From: an uncultured Sphingomonadaceae bacterium
Lineage (GTDB): Bacteria > Pseudomonadota > Alphaproteobacteria > Sphingomonadales > Sphingomonadaceae
Direction: 5' to 3'
Length of the DNA: 43,883 nt
Assembly: GCA_938003725.1 (NCBI GenBank)
Contig: CALKXX010000017.1
Location: 1-43,883, forward strand
Shown: positions 18,233 to 28,274 of the stretch, in pieces
Position numbering within the stretch: the stretch's first letter is position 1
Layout: each line of letters begins with the position of its first letter
Notes under the pieces: generated by a model
Seen by the model: only the letters and a program-made list of their open reading frames with translations
Databases searched by the model: none
What the model was told of the DNA's origin: nothing
Program-made: the position numbers and the translations under genes

Positions 18233-18434
18233 CCCTCTGTCACGGAACCTGAGAGCTTAGGCCTCCATCTCGGCGGAGACTTTCCCCTTCGGTGGCCTAC
18301 CATAGCTTAGTGCCGGCGGGCTCTTTCCAGAGTGCTTGTAAGACTATGCGGTCCATGTGCCTGAGAGTTTCCGGGGCGGTTGCTCCTTCGGCGGTTGGTC
18401 TTTTTTAAGGAGCCCAACACTCTCCCGCATCGTC
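18233..18434 (-). promoter_or_regulatory. tandem glycine riboswitch (two aptamers) upstream of gcvT
   Basis: Read on the minus strand, two glycine aptamers lie head to tail before gcvT. Aptamer 1 (18434 to 18342) has a closing P1 helix GACGATGCGG/CCGCATAGTC with one mismatch, the core GCCGAAGGAGCAA and the 3' core AAACTCTCAGGCA. Aptamer 2 (18334 to 18233) has P1 CACTCTG/CAGAGGG, the core CACCGAAGGGG and GCTCTCAGG. The linker is only 7 bases (TTACAAG). It is largely complementary to TTGCAA just before aptamer 1, as expected for the leader-linker helix. Glycine riboswitches usually turn gcv operons on when glycine is abundant. The 49 bases between aptamer 2 and the gcvT ATG hold only a weak hairpin (GGCAG/CTGTC then TTTT), so the switching mechanism is unclear. 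Confidence 0.93.
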
Positions 18435-18592
18435 TTGCAATCCTGCCCTAAAAGGACGTCGATCAAAAGCAGGTTTAGGAGTGAATGATGGGGTTGGCGG
18501 AGTCAATGATTCGGTTAGCAAACATTCAACTTATCTGCACAGCACTGGCTGGGCCGACATCTAAGCCTCCCAAGAAGACGGTTGAATAGTGT
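18435..18592. other. intergenic leader/promoter region of the gcv operon
   Basis: No gene is visible here. On the minus strand a TTGACT (plus-strand AGTCAA at 18501-18506) could be a -35 element for the gcv transcript, but I see no good -10 at the right distance. CCTGC/GCAGG complementarity near 18452-18475 could give a short leader hairpin just upstream of aptamer 1. Confidence 0.3.
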
Positions 18593-18610
18593 AGGCGTCG
18601 AGGGACGCCT
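18593..18610 (-). terminator. hairpin downstream of the NAD(P)-binding protein gene, possible terminator
   Basis: AGGCGTC-GAGG-GACGCCT is a perfect 7-bp stem with a 4-base loop, 12 bases past the stop of the minus-strand gene ending at 18623. No run of T follows on the minus strand, so intrinsic termination is uncertain. It may instead protect the 3' end of the transcript. Confidence 0.4.
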
Positions 18611-18622
18611 ATAGACCCGATC

Positions 18623-19294
18623 TCAAACCATCTGCCAAATTGCGTCATTGTCATGCACGAAATCACCATGTGCCTCTTGCTTCATCAGCGCAACAATCGC
18701 TGCCGCCACGTCGCTTCCCAAAATGGAGCGATAGCGGCGCAAGGACCCGTGCAGCAACAAATCCATCATCGGGCTGGCGGCGATGGCCAAGCGTTCACCT
18801 AGCCGTTCATCATTGACCCGGTCGCCCCGCAACAGTCCCGGCCGAATAATATCGAGGCGGTCAAACTTTTCGGCCCGCATCAAATCTTCTGCTTCACCCT
18901 TGATCTTCAGATAAAAACTGGATGCGCTGCTATCTGCCATGGTTGAGGAGACGGCGATAAACTGTTTCGCTCCTGCGGCCTTGGCTGCCTTGGCAACCGC
19001 ACCGACCAAATCACGGTCTACCGCAGCAAACTCGTCTTTCGATCCGGCTTTTTTCATGGTCGAGCCCAAACAGGAAATTGCGATATCCGGCTTGATCTTC
19101 GCTATCGTCGCGGGCCAGTTTTCCTGTAGCTGCACATGAACTTTACCCTTGCCCAACTCTTCACGATAGGGGCGACGAACCAACAGATGCAGTTTCGCGC
19201 CCGCGTTTTGATCCATCAGTTTCTTGGTCAGCAATCCGCCGACAAGGCCCGTTGCTCCGACTAGTAATATCTTACCGGCCACTATGCTCTCCAT
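18623..19294 (-). CDS. NAD(P)-binding Rossmann protein (NmrA/HTATIP2-like)
   Basis: A 223-residue atypical short-chain dehydrogenase-like protein. The dinucleotide motif is [14 protein letters not shown] at residues 7-20, followed by [13 protein letters not shown] and the strand [26 protein letters not shown]. The Ser and the YxxxK-like tyrosine/lysine ([10 protein letters not shown]) echo the SDR active site. The ORF track starts at 19321, but [11 protein letters not shown] at 19294 begins just before the fold and has GGAAATAT upstream. Either choice overlaps dgt: 23 bases with the start used here. The substrate is unknown; relatives act as oxidoreductases or redox sensors. Confidence 0.78.
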   Translation of the reverse strand: MESIVAGKILLVGATGLVGGLLTKKLMDQNAGAKLHLLVRRPYREELGKGKVHVQLQENWPATIAKIKPDIAISCLGSTMKKAGSKDEFAAVDRDLVGAVAKAAKAAGAKQFIAVSSTMADSSASSFYLKIKGEAEDLMRAEKFDRLDIIRPGLLRGDRVNDERLGERLAIAASPMMDLLLHGSLRRYRSILGSDVAAAIVALMKQEAHGDFVHDNDAIWQMV

Positions 19295-20429
19295 ATATTT
19301 CCGCGTGTCGGTTGCGCGCATACCGGTCCGTCATGCCCGCCAGAAAATCTCCGATATGCCGGATGCGCGCAGGTTCCTCCGGCGGCAAAGATGACACCCA
19401 ACCTTCCGGCATCAAAGCGGGATCCTCACAGTAGGCACGGACGAGATCAACAATCATTATTCGCCCCTCCTCTGCCGCAGCCAGTTGACGGGGATGGTGA
19501 TAGAGGTTTTCATACATAAACCCTTTTAACATCCGTTCCCGATCCGCCATCTGATCAGAAAAACCACCGATCATCCGACCCGCTTGCCGCACATCTTGGG
19601 TTGATTTTATATCAAGTTCGCTAACGCGCGCTGCGGTCCTATCCAACACATCATTGACCATCAAGCCGATCTGATTGCGGATCAATTCCGGAATCAGTTT
19701 TTCATGCTCAACATCCGCGAAGCGTTTGGTAATTTCGTCCCATTGATCGGCAATGAAGGGCAGTTCCAGCAATTGATCCATCGACAATAGCCCCGCACGT
19801 ATACCGTCATCAATATCGTGATTGTCATAGGCGATATCGTCCGCAACCGCAGCAATTTGCGCCTCTAGAGAAGGCCAGCTTTCAAGGTCCAATTCCATCG
19901 CCTCATTGGCTTCCCCCAGCGCCCATGTCGGTTCTTTTACCGGACCATTATGTTTCGCTAACCCCTCTAGCATCTCCCATGTCAGATTTAGACCATCCCA
20001 CCGCGGATAAGGGCGCTCCAGTTTCGTCAGCGTCCGAATTGTCTGCGCGTTATGATCAAAACCGCCATAGTCCGCCAATGCCTCTTGCAAGGCGTCCTCC
20101 CCGGCATGGCCGAACGGCGGGTGACCGATATCATGGGCCAGACAAAGCGCCTCTGTAAGATCTTCATTGAGCCCCAGAGCCCGGGCCAATGTGCGTCCGA
20201 TTTGCGCAACCTCTAAACTATGGGTCAGGCGAACGCGGTAATGATCACCGTCCGGTGCAACAAACACCTGAGTCTTGTGGCGCAATCGCCGAAAAGAAAT
20301 AGAGTGAATGATCCGGTCGCGATCGCGCTGAAAATCATCGCGCGGACCTCTGGTAGCATCCCGATTTTCATTGTGAAGCCGCCCCCGACTTGCCAGTGGA
20401 TCGCTGGCATAGCTCGCATATTTTGTCAT
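19272..20429 (-). CDS. dgt: deoxyguanosinetriphosphate triphosphohydrolase-like protein
   Basis: A 385-residue HD-domain dNTP triphosphohydrolase. It removes triphosphate from dNTPs and so tunes the dNTP pool. The HD metal motifs are visible: RLRHKTQVF and [17 protein letters not shown] (His), [21 protein letters not shown] (HD pair plus two more His) and [19 protein letters not shown] (late Asp). The N-terminus [12 protein letters not shown] and the 385-residue length match the shorter proteobacterial dGTPase-like group. It starts 10 bases after the SPOR gene stop, so it is probably in the same transcript. dGTP preference is family knowledge; real specificity may be broader. Confidence 0.92.
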   Translation of the reverse strand: MTKYASYASDPLASRGRLHNENRDATRGPRDDFQRDRDRIIHSISFRRLRHKTQVFVAPDGDHYRVRLTHSLEVAQIGRTLARALGLNEDLTEALCLAHDIGHPPFGHAGEDALQEALADYGGFDHNAQTIRTLTKLERPYPRWDGLNLTWEMLEGLAKHNGPVKEPTWALGEANEAMELDLESWPSLEAQIAAVADDIAYDNHDIDDGIRAGLLSMDQLLELPFIADQWDEITKRFADVEHEKLIPELIRNQIGLMVNDVLDRTAARVSELDIKSTQDVRQAGRMIGGFSDQMADRERMLKGFMYENLYHHPRQLAAAEEGRIMIVDLVRAYCEDPALMPEGWVSSLPPEEPARIRHIGDFLAGMTDRYARNRHAEIYGEHSGR

Positions 20430-20439
20430 CCCGGGTCGG

Positions 20440-22485
20440 TCATTTGGTCAGTTTGTTCACTTCGGTGCCGGTTTTGCTCACCCATGCAAAACTGTCGCCG
20501 CCATTTTTGCGAAATTCCGCATCAAATTTCTTTGCACCTGACAGATCATCAAATGGTCCGATAACCATGCGGCGCGTTTGCCCCCAAGGAGACGTCCACC
20601 CCGCTAAGTCGCCAAATAATTTCGAGTGCTTCTTTTTCATCTGACGAAAATCATATTTCAGGGCACTCATATTTGACCCGGTCGCAATTTGTACCCAATA
20701 GCGTTTTGGATGATCAGGCTCAGCCTTTTTTGGTTCTGGTTCCGGTTCTTTCTTTTTCTCTATTACCTTAGGTTGCGGCTTTGCCGGCGTAATGGATTTT
20801 AGATCCACCGGAACCACGGCCGGTTTTTTCTCTTCGTCCGGAATATTGATCGAGCCAATAATTTCTGACAAAGGCCGGCGAACCGGTTCGGCCTGTGCGA
20901 TCTGAGCGGCGGGCGGAGCAGGAACGGTTTTTCCCAAATCGAAGGACGCCAGATTTACCGGAGCATTTGCGGCTTGATTTGGTTTCTCTGATGTGGAATC
21001 CAGATCGCCGCGTAACCCCTCAGACCTGGATTCAGTAACCGCCGCAACAGCCGGCGCATTCCCAATCGCCACTTGGCGGCGAACGGTTTGAGAAACCAGC
21101 GGCTCGGATGCCCCAGGACCATCTGCGGTTTTGCTGATTACCGTCACTGGTTTGGAAGCAGCAGCAACAGTTTCGGCCGATTTCGTTTCATTGCGCACGC
21201 CCAATGGCGTTTCAAATCCCGGTGTGAGGGCGGTGTCCCGTTGGATTGCGCCAGCCGAGGCGGATGGAGTTTTTTCGGCTTTAGCCAAAACGACTTTTTC
21301 CGGTGCACGCTTTGCCGGTTTTTTTGCCGGCAGAGGCGCAGCTTGTGCAGTATCTAAAATCCCATTTTCTTCCTTAGCGCCCGAATTGACTTTAGACGCA
21401 GTTGATACGGCAGGTGCAGCTGATTGATCCGGGCGAGCCACGACCGGTTTTACGACCGGACGCGCAGAGGTAGGCGCCGGCAATCTGTTTATACCAAGAG
21501 GCATCCGGCCGTTATTTCGTACCCTTGCCAATTGGCGATTGGAACGACGCGCAGCGCGGTCCGCACCGGGACGGCGGCGTGGTGAAGTATCGGGCATGGC
21601 CAATACTCGGGGTTTCTTGACGTCTTCGCCAAGTGGTTCTCCAAGAGGGATTAGGCCGGCGTCTGCACCACTTCCACCCCGAACTGAATTTTGGGCTGCA
21701 TAGCGTACAGAGGCGACGTCAACGCCGATATTTTCGCTAGCGGGGAAATGACCAAGATGAACCGCAGCAGCTTTCTGTGCAGCCGTCAATTTTGGCATTC
21801 GGTCAAAAAATGGCTTGATGGCCTTTGCCATGTTGCTTCGCATCGTCTGACGCGCAATGTCATTCGCGTCCTTTTTCTTGCCGTTCATCGCGAGGATGAA
21901 AGCCCGATTGCGCCACGCATCCCGATCACTTTTTTGCAACAATGGACCAAGCCGCACATCCGCCGCTTCAAGGTCACCGCTAATCCCCAGTGAAATTGCA
22001 TAACGGCTCAGAACGGCATCGCTCTGATCATATTTCAGCGCGAACTCATAATCTTTCTGCGCGTCCCGGTTTCGCCCAATTAAGTCATAAGCCAGCCCGC
22101 GATCCGCCGCGACTTCACGAAGGGAAATTCCATTTTCAATTGCTTGATCGAAATACCGGATCGCGCCGAAGGGATTTTCCTCTGCCAGCAGTGCACGGCC
22201 CAGCCCGGCCTTCACTCGTCCGCTACGGGGATATATCTGATCCGCCTTTGCCAGAAAGCCAATCGCAGCCCTAGTATCGCCCAAGGCCAAAGCCGCTAGG
22301 CCTGCATCGGCCAGCGCAGAGCTATCGTTCGAATTACGCGCAATTCGGCGCAATGCGTTTTGCAGATTTGCGGAATCCTTTAGACTGTTCTGGCTCTGCG
22401 CACTGGCTGGTGCCGTCGCCGCAACACTACCGACAAGACCGAAGGACAGCGCCGTCCAAAGCAGATGTTTTGAAAACTGTTTCAC
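20440..22485 (-). CDS. TPR and SPOR domain protein, exported
   Basis: A 681-residue protein with three parts. First comes a signal peptide ([22 protein letters not shown], cut near residue 29). Next are tetratricopeptide-like repeats at about 35-230 ([46 protein letters not shown]). Then comes a long Ala/Pro/Lys-rich linker, about 270-590. The C-terminus is an SPOR domain ([19 protein letters not shown]...[19 protein letters not shown]). SPOR domains bind peptidoglycan strands stripped of stem peptides at the septum, so a role in cell division fits the position behind ftsZ. I cannot give a gene name. The low-complexity linker is typical of periplasm-spanning proteins. Confidence 0.85.
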   Translation of the reverse strand: MKQFSKHLLWTALSFGLVGSVAATAPASAQSQNSLKDSANLQNALRRIARNSNDSSALADAGLAALALGDTRAAIGFLAKADQIYPRSGRVKAGLGRALLAEENPFGAIRYFDQAIENGISLREVAADRGLAYDLIGRNRDAQKDYEFALKYDQSDAVLSRYAISLGISGDLEAADVRLGPLLQKSDRDAWRNRAFILAMNGKKKDANDIARQTMRSNMAKAIKPFFDRMPKLTAAQKAAAVHLGHFPASENIGVDVASVRYAAQNSVRGGSGADAGLIPLGEPLGEDVKKPRVLAMPDTSPRRRPGADRAARRSNRQLARVRNNGRMPLGINRLPAPTSARPVVKPVVARPDQSAAPAVSTASKVNSGAKEENGILDTAQAAPLPAKKPAKRAPEKVVLAKAEKTPSASAGAIQRDTALTPGFETPLGVRNETKSAETVAAASKPVTVISKTADGPGASEPLVSQTVRRQVAIGNAPAVAAVTESRSEGLRGDLDSTSEKPNQAANAPVNLASFDLGKTVPAPPAAQIAQAEPVRRPLSEIIGSINIPDEEKKPAVVPVDLKSITPAKPQPKVIEKKKEPEPEPKKAEPDHPKRYWVQIATGSNMSALKYDFRQMKKKHSKLFGDLAGWTSPWGQTRRMVIGPFDDLSGAKKFDAEFRKNGGDSFAWVSKTGTEVNKLTK

Positions 22486-22622
22486 AGTCGAGATAAAAGG
22501 TGCAAGCTTGCCATAATCAAGTCCAATTCATCTCCCGCAAGCCCAGCCGTGGCGCGCCAAAGACCAACGCCAGAAATCGGCACGATATCACATTTCTATC
22601 ACGGCCCGACAGAGCCGAATAT

Positions 22623-24146
22623 TTACTGGTTATTCTGCCGATTCAAAAAGCGAGGAATATCCAGTGGATCGCGTGATTTTTCTTCCTCTTCACCCTCTTC
22701 TTCTGACTTGGAACCACCCCGGGTCAGATTAGACATCCGTTCGAATAACGTTCCTCCCCCGCTGGCGACGCGCGGCGCTGGCTCAGCGATATCCTGATCG
22801 TCAGAATAAGTCGTAGCGGCTTCCGCTTCCGGCTCGATACTTTCATCACCAAGGACAAGCTCATCATCTTCCGGCTCATCATCTGACATTCCAGGAGTGA
22901 GGGACGCAAAAGATGGAGCGGGCGCGACATCTTCTTCCGGATCATCATCGTCGTAAGTGGCTGCAGGTGCAGGCGTGGCCATCGGAGATTTTTCTTCGGC
23001 GGCCTCTTGTGCAACTTCTGTAACCTCGTCGATAGAATCTTCTACCACTTCTGGTTCAACAGACGTTTCCTCAGTCGGAGCCTCTATCGTCGAAGCAAAA
23101 GAGCTTGGCTCTGGCCCAGCCGCCGGCGTCGGGTTGCCCATCGCAAAAGACGCTGTTGGCGCAGGAGCGGCAACAGAACCATCGCTGTCGATACCGGTTG
23201 CGACAACCGAAACACGGATGCGTCCGTCAAGATTCTCGTTAAATGCGCTACCCCAGATGATATTGGCATCGGGGTCAACCAGTTCGCGAATATGGTTGGC
23301 AGCTTCGTCGACTTCCATCAGGCGCATATCTTCGCCGCCAGTAATCGAAACAATAACGCCTTTCGCTCCTTGCATCGAGACACCATCGAGCAACGGATTG
23401 GCAATAGCTTTTTCTGCAGCTTCGAGCGCGCGGCCGTCGCCGTCAGCTTCGCCAGTGCCCATCATCGCCTTGCCCATTTCGTGCATAACACTGCGCACAT
23501 CGGCAAAGTCAAGATTGATCAAGCCGGGCATGACCATCAGGTCAGTGATACCGCGTACACCCTGCTGCAGGACTTCGTCGGCAAGCAAAAATGCTTCCTT
23601 AAAAGTTGTGTTCGGGTTGGCGACCAAAAACAGATTCTGATTTGGAATGACAATCAGCGTATCGACGTTTTTTTGCAATTCGTCGATACCGGCATCTGCG
23701 GACTTCATCCGGCGGGTGCCTTCGAATGTAAATGGCTTAGTGACGACGCCAACAGTCAAAATACCGCGATCACGCGCCGCTTTGGCAATAACGGGAGCAG
23801 CACCGGTACCGGTGCCTCCACCCATCCCAGCTGCGATGAAACACATATGCGCGCCTTCCAGCGCCTGCTCTACCATTTCCAGAGTTTCTTCGGCAGCAGC
23901 ACGGCCCACTTCCGGGCGAGAACCGGCGCCAAGGCCTTGTGTAATATCTGGGCCAAGCTGAATACGCTGTTCAGCAGGAGAGCTATTGAGTGATTGTGCA
24001 TCAGTGTTGGTAACGATGAAATCAACGCCCTCAACTTTAGCTGCGATCATGTTGGCAATAGCGTTGCCACCGGCCCCACCAACTCCGATTACCGCAATCC
24101 GCGGTTTCAATTCTTCTACTTCGGGCGGGCCAATATTGATGCTCAT
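22623..24146 (-). CDS. ftsZ: cell division protein FtsZ
   Basis: A 507-residue tubulin-like GTPase that forms the Z ring. The N-terminal nucleotide region [14 protein letters not shown] is at 21-34 and the G-box GGGTGTG at about 109-115. The T7 loop [11 protein letters not shown] carries the catalytic Asp. After the globular part (about 320) comes an acidic linker of roughly 180 residues, rich in E, D, P and A. The end [12 protein letters not shown] is the conserved C-terminal peptide that binds FtsA and other partners. GGGGAGACAG lies just before the ATG. It is the last gene of the dcw cluster, 105 bases after ftsA, and may have its own promoter. Confidence 0.98.
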   Translation of the reverse strand: MSINIGPPEVEELKPRIAVIGVGGAGGNAIANMIAAKVEGVDFIVTNTDAQSLNSSPAEQRIQLGPDITQGLGAGSRPEVGRAAAEETLEMVEQALEGAHMCFIAAGMGGGTGTGAAPVIAKAARDRGILTVGVVTKPFTFEGTRRMKSADAGIDELQKNVDTLIVIPNQNLFLVANPNTTFKEAFLLADEVLQQGVRGITDLMVMPGLINLDFADVRSVMHEMGKAMMGTGEADGDGRALEAAEKAIANPLLDGVSMQGAKGVIVSITGGEDMRLMEVDEAANHIRELVDPDANIIWGSAFNENLDGRIRVSVVATGIDSDGSVAAPAPTASFAMGNPTPAAGPEPSSFASTIEAPTEETSVEPEVVEDSIDEVTEVAQEAAEEKSPMATPAPAATYDDDDPEEDVAPAPSFASLTPGMSDDEPEDDELVLGDESIEPEAEAATTYSDDQDIAEPAPRVASGGGTLFERMSNLTRGGSKSEEEGEEEEKSRDPLDIPRFLNRQNNQ

Positions 24147-24176
24147 TTAACTGTCTCCCCAGACATATATTAGGCG

Positions 24177-24204
24177 ATTTTAAATTCGTTAACGCTTTGC
24201 ACAA
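24177..24204 (-). promoter_or_regulatory. possible ftsZ promoter in the ftsA-ftsZ gap
   Basis: On the minus strand TTGTGC and TAAAAT are 16 bases apart, in an AT-rich 105-base gap before ftsZ. This is the largest gap inside the cluster. A dedicated ftsZ promoter is common in alphaproteobacteria, but the -35 match is modest. Confidence 0.3.
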
Positions 24205-24251
24205 ATTTTAACCGGGAATCACCCTAAAAGTTAATTTTTTGTCGGAAAATC

Positions 24252-25511
24252 TTAAAAATTACCGCGTATCGCTGACATAAGGCGGCCAATCACCGCTGAA
24301 CCACCGTATTTATGAACATTTTGACGCGGGTTGGACAAGGATCTGAGGTCGACCGGCTCCTGAGAAGCATAAAGAGCAAGGCCCGCCAGTCCGGCAAATG
24401 CCGGGCCGCTATGCGCTTCGGGCAAGGCAGTTAGCCCTACCGGGCGACCAACTCTTACGGTCCGGCCCAATGCGGATTGCGCATAGTCGGCAATTCCTTT
24501 TAGCTCAGCACCGCCGCCGGTTAAGACAACTTGGCGTCCGACCGGGCCGGTAAAGCCAAGGTCTTTCAACGAAACACCAATTTCCCCGATCAAATGGTCC
24601 AGCCGCTGACGAATGATGGCGATAAGCTGCGCTCTGGTGATCCGGCCATCTTCGTCCGTTTCTTCTCCCGTGGCTTCCTGCTCCAGATCGATAACATCAT
24701 GATTGTCTCGCGGACTTGTTGTGGCGGAACCAAAGAAGCATTTGATCCGTTCCGCTTGGGCCCGGCGCAAACCGAATGAAGATGCGATATCGTCGGTTAT
24801 ATCGGCCGCACCGTAGGGAAGCGTTTGTAATCCAACCAACATCCCGCCGGCAAATAACGATACGTTGGTCACCTCTGCGCCAAGCTCCACCAGCGCGACA
24901 CCCAATTCGCGCTCTTCCTTGGAAAGACACGCTGCGCCCGTGGCTATCGGAGAGGCAACAATCGATTTCACGTTCAAATGCGCGCCTCGTACGCTCATAT
25001 CGATATTTCGTACCGGCGAACCGTCAGCCAGGATCACATGTATATCTACACCAAGACGGTCGGCATGCAGGCCCTTTGGTTTTTTTACGCCATTCAGGCC
25101 GTCCAGCGTATACAGCGCCGGCTGTGCATGAAGGACCATCTTGCCCTGCGGATCAATACTGTTGCGCCCCGCATCAAGAAGCTGATCAATATCCTCTTGT
25201 TCAATCCGGTGGCCGCCCAGTTCCGTCTCAACCGACGTCAGCATGCTGGTTAATCCGCCAGCCGAAAAGCTGACCCAGACATCGTCAATATTCGTTCCGG
25301 CAATCCGTTCCGCCTGTTCCACCGCATCACGCACATCTAGTTCGGTCGTTTCGGTGTCCGCAATGTAACCGCGTTTGACGCCCTTGCTCTCTCGCTGTCC
25401 GGTTCCCAGCACCGTCAGTTCGCCATTGTCCATTCGGCCCGCGATCATCGCGGTGATTTTGGATGAGCCAATATCTAGTGCCGTGAAAATCTTCTCTACT
25501 CGCGCTGCCAT
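24252..25511 (-). CDS. ftsA: cell division protein FtsA
   Basis: A 419-residue actin-like ATPase that anchors FtsZ filaments to the membrane and recruits later divisome proteins. The phosphate-1 region is ALDIGSSKITAMIA near residue 11. GVALVELGAEVTNVSLF is phosphate 2 and VVLTGGGAELKGI the adenosine motif. The C-terminal VIGRLMSAIRGNF reads as the amphipathic membrane-targeting helix. It lies 41 bases after ftsQ, the first break in the chain of overlapping genes, and upstream of ftsZ as expected. Confidence 0.97.
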   Translation of the reverse strand: MAARVEKIFTALDIGSSKITAMIAGRMDNGELTVLGTGQRESKGVKRGYIADTETTELDVRDAVEQAERIAGTNIDDVWVSFSAGGLTSMLTSVETELGGHRIEQEDIDQLLDAGRNSIDPQGKMVLHAQPALYTLDGLNGVKKPKGLHADRLGVDIHVILADGSPVRNIDMSVRGAHLNVKSIVASPIATGAACLSKEERELGVALVELGAEVTNVSLFAGGMLVGLQTLPYGAADITDDIASSFGLRRAQAERIKCFFGSATTSPRDNHDVIDLEQEATGEETDEDGRITRAQLIAIIRQRLDHLIGEIGVSLKDLGFTGPVGRQVVLTGGGAELKGIADYAQSALGRTVRVGRPVGLTALPEAHSGPAFAGLAGLALYASQEPVDLRSLSNPRQNVHKYGGSAVIGRLMSAIRGNF

Positions 25512-25552
25512 TATGCTGTCTCTTTCATTTCTATCATTTCTCCGCTTCCGCT

Positions 25553-26431
25553 TTAGCTTTCCGGCGTCTCAGCGACTTGTTTTTTCGGCATCCTTAAATA
25601 AGCCCGCTCTGCATCCCGTAGATCAAAATGTACCACGCCGCGGCCCAGCAACCGGTTGACCCCATCCATACGTGCAAAGTTCAACAAAGCCGCCGCTGCA
25701 GTATCTTCACCCTCGGGCAGCGCGAGCGTTTCGCCGCTATCAAATTCCAAATTCCATCGCCGATTGCCAATCCATGTTGCGCCCGTCACCATGGGTTTAA
25801 GCGCAGGGGCAACATCCAACAATTTCGTGAGTTCTGGAACACGTTGATTAGCTTTCTTGCCCACCAGCACCGGAAGATCGGGAATTTCTTCTTTGCTGAT
25901 ATCTTCAAGTGGAAAACCGGTCTTGTCGATTAGTGACAACTTACCGCCACGTTGCCAGACCGCCATTGGCTCACGCTCGGTTATTTCCACGACCAGCGTA
26001 TCCGGCAGCCGGCGCGAAATCCGCGCTTCTTTAATCCAGCCATTGGCAATCAAGTCGTCTCGCACTTGATCGATATCCACTAGCACCATCGAGCGGTCTT
26101 TTTGGGCAAGGGTGATCTCATAGACTTTCAATTCATCAATTCGATTGACGCCTGACACTTCGACACGCTTCACTTCAAACCCGGCATTGCCAACCGCAGA
26201 CGCAACCTCTGTCTTAACCCGCGCGTTGATGCCGCTATAGTGCGCCACGCTGAACGCCCCCAGCACGAACACACCAACCAAACCCCAGGTTAGTCCTTTT
26301 TGTACCTGCGCTTCCGTAATCGGCATGGCGCGCAGCATTTTGTCGAAAATTGACACGGTTTTAACCTTGCGTTTCGCGGCTTTGCGCGGCTTGCTCTTGG
26401 TCTTGCGGTTGGTCCGTTTTGCTGTTGTCAT
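25553..26431 (-). CDS. ftsQ: cell division protein FtsQ
   Basis: A 292-residue bitopic divisome protein. The N-terminal cytoplasmic tail of about 45 residues is very rich in Lys and Arg (KRTNRKTKSKPRKAAKRK). One membrane segment follows (LVGVFVLGAFSVAHYSG), then a POTRA domain starting FEVKRVEVSGVNRIDEL and the FtsQ domain with EITEREPMAVWQ. It links early and late division proteins through FtsB and FtsL. The start overlaps the ddl stop as ATGA. Confidence 0.95.
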   Translation of the reverse strand: MTTAKRTNRKTKSKPRKAAKRKVKTVSIFDKMLRAMPITEAQVQKGLTWGLVGVFVLGAFSVAHYSGINARVKTEVASAVGNAGFEVKRVEVSGVNRIDELKVYEITLAQKDRSMVLVDIDQVRDDLIANGWIKEARISRRLPDTLVVEITEREPMAVWQRGGKLSLIDKTGFPLEDISKEEIPDLPVLVGKKANQRVPELTKLLDVAPALKPMVTGATWIGNRRWNLEFDSGETLALPEGEDTAAAALLNFARMDGVNRLLGRGVVHFDLRDAERAYLRMPKKQVAETPES

Positions 26432-27360
26432 AAGGCCTCTCTCACAATCATTTCGACCAGTTGCTCATAGCTAATACCCATATATTTCGCTTGTTCGGGG
26501 ACAAGGCTAAGCGGGGTCATGCCGGGCTGTGTATTTGTTTCGAGCACGAACAAACCATCCGTGCCCAGTTCATCGTCCCAGCGATAGTCAGTGCGCGACG
26601 CCCCTTTACAGCCCAAAATCTCGTGCGCGTTTAACGCATATTCCAGACAGAGCTTTTCAATCTCAGGCGGAATTTTCGCTGGGCAAACATGATCGGTCAG
26701 TCCCTCTGTATATTTGGAATCGAAATCATAGAAACCGGATTTGGGTTTCAACTCCGTGACACACATTGCCTTACCGCCAATGACCGCAGTGGTCAGTTCG
26801 CGTCCCTTGATAAACGGTTCGGCGAGCAATTCGTCAAATTCCTGCCATGGGCCGGTTACGTCCAAACCAATGGGATTGCCGTAATTGCTGTCATCGGTCA
26901 CGATCGCAACGCCCACAGAGGACCCTTCGTTGACCGGCTTCAGTACATAAGGGCGTGGCATCGGGTCGGCTTTGTGGACATCCGCGCTCTTCACCATTTT
27001 TCCTGCGGGCATCGGTATACCTGCGGGGACAAGCTGTTGCTTGGTCAATTCCTTGTCGATGGCGATAACCGACGTTGCCAACCCGCTATGCGTATAGGGA
27101 ATTTGCATCAGATCTAACATGCCCTGCACGCTGCCATCCTCGCCGGGGCAGCCATGCAGCGCGTTGAACACCACATCGGGTTTCAGGCCATCAAGCACCA
27201 GGGCGATATTACGGTCCATATCAACCCGTGACACTTTATGTCCATTTTTCTCTAACGCAGCGGCGATATCCTTGCCGCTCATCAAGGATACTTCTCGCTC
27301 TTTCGACCAACCGCCCATCAGGACTGCGATGTGGAGATGCTTTTGATCTTTGAGACTCAT
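26428..27360 (-). CDS. ddl: D-alanine--D-alanine ligase
   Basis: A 310-residue ATP-grasp ligase that makes D-Ala-D-Ala for MurF. AVLMGGWSKEREVSLMSG is the Ddl N-terminus. NALHGCPGEDGSVQGMLDLMQIPYTHSG, RPYVLKPVNEGSSVGV and the C-terminal LETNTQPGMTPLSLVPEQAKYMGISY are family hallmarks. The ATG at 27360 is chosen over the track start at 27390 because it makes an ATGA overlap with murB and has GGGAGGTGTT directly upstream. No odd residues seen. Confidence 0.96.
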   Translation of the reverse strand: MSLKDQKHLHIAVLMGGWSKEREVSLMSGKDIAAALEKNGHKVSRVDMDRNIALVLDGLKPDVVFNALHGCPGEDGSVQGMLDLMQIPYTHSGLATSVIAIDKELTKQQLVPAGIPMPAGKMVKSADVHKADPMPRPYVLKPVNEGSSVGVAIVTDDSNYGNPIGLDVTGPWQEFDELLAEPFIKGRELTTAVIGGKAMCVTELKPKSGFYDFDSKYTEGLTDHVCPAKIPPEIEKLCLEYALNAHEILGCKGASRTDYRWDDELGTDGLFVLETNTQPGMTPLSLVPEQAKYMGISYEQLVEMIVREAL

Positions 27361-28274
27361 AACACCTCCCCTACCCGCTGAATTTCCCACTGTAGGTCGA
27401 CGCCGCTATGCGCCTTTACCCGCTTGCGCACTTCTTCGCCCAATGCTTCGATATCGACAGAAGTTGCGCCGCCGAGATTGATGAGAAAATTACAATGTTT
27501 TTCGGACACCTGTGCCTGTCCGATTTGCAGGCCGCGACATCCGGCTTCATCGACGAGTTGCCATGCCTTTTTGTCGTCAGGGTTTTTGAAAGTAGAACCG
27601 CCGGTTTTCGTGCGCAAAGGCTGGGAAGCTTCCCGTTCATCGGCTATGCGCTGCATCTCCGCGCCAATAGTTTCCGGATCACCGCTTTTGCCCCGCAATT
27701 TGGCAGCCACAACGATGGAGCCCGCCGGAAGCTTCGAATGGCGATATGTATATCCCATATCGGCGAGCGGGATCGTGACCAATGTTCCATCGCGCAAGAC
27801 GACATCGGCACTTTCCAATATGTCTTTCATTTCCCGGCCATAGGCCCCGGCATTCATCCGCACCGCGCCGCCGATCGTCCCGGGGATGCCTCGCAGAAAT
27901 TCCATTCCCGCTATACCGTGATCTCGCGCCATGCTGGCGGCAGAAATTCCCGGAGCGCCGGCACCGCAGATCAAAATATCATCAATCCCAAACGTACCTT
28001 TGGACACTGTTTCAACAGCCGCAAATGCCTTGCCCAATCTGACCACCACGCCCTGGATGCCCCCATCGCGTATGATCAGATTGGACCCTAGCCCCAATGG
28101 CCAGATCGGAATCTCCGCAGGTAACTCACGGAGAAATTGTTGCAAATCGTCAATATCTTTCGGCTCAAACAGCCACTGTGCCAAACCGCCACTTTTGAAC
28201 CAGACAAGCTTCGCCAGATTCGCGTTTTCAGTCAGCTTTCCGCGCACCGACGGAAGGGTGTCGACGACACTCAT
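27357..28274 (-). CDS. murB: UDP-N-acetylmuramate dehydrogenase
   Basis: A 305-residue FAD enzyme that reduces UDP-GlcNAc-enolpyruvate to UDP-MurNAc with NADPH. The FAD domain shows [24 protein letters not shown] and [24 protein letters not shown]. The type IIa end includes [23 protein letters not shown], with the catalytic Ser in the GSTFKNP stretch, and [16 protein letters not shown]. Both ends overlap neighbours by 4 bases (murC and ddl). It sits between murC and ddl, the common dcw order. Confidence 0.97.
   Translation of the reverse strand: MSVVDTLPSVRGKLTENANLAKLVWFKSGGLAQWLFEPKDIDDLQQFLRELPAEIPIWPLGLGSNLIIRDGGIQGVVVRLGKAFAAVETVSKGTFGIDDILICGAGAPGISAASMARDHGIAGMEFLRGIPGTIGGAVRMNAGAYGREMKDILESADVVLRDGTLVTIPLADMGYTYRHSKLPAGSIVVAAKLRGKSGDPETIGAEMQRIADEREASQPLRTKTGGSTFKNPDDKKAWQLVDEAGCRGLQIGQAQVSEKHCNFLINLGGATSVDIEALGEEVRKRVKAHSGVDLQWEIQRVGEVL

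Noticed and set aside
18184-18303. N-terminal extension of the gcvT ORF
   Set aside because: These 40 codons cover the second riboswitch aptamer and do not match GcvT; they are untranslated leader.
20900-21600. Low-complexity stretch rich in Ala/Pro/Lys codons
   Set aside because: It is the linker of the TPR-SPOR protein, not a DNA repeat; no regular unit could be seen.
22551-22558. GGCGCGCC palindrome between ftsZ and the SPOR gene
   Set aside because: An isolated 8-base palindrome of GC-rich type is expected by chance; there is no stem extension or T-run to make a terminator.
23007-23993. 328-residue plus-strand ORF
   Set aside because: It is antisense to ftsZ; the product is Cys/His/Arg-rich without domain character and the ftsZ reading is certain.
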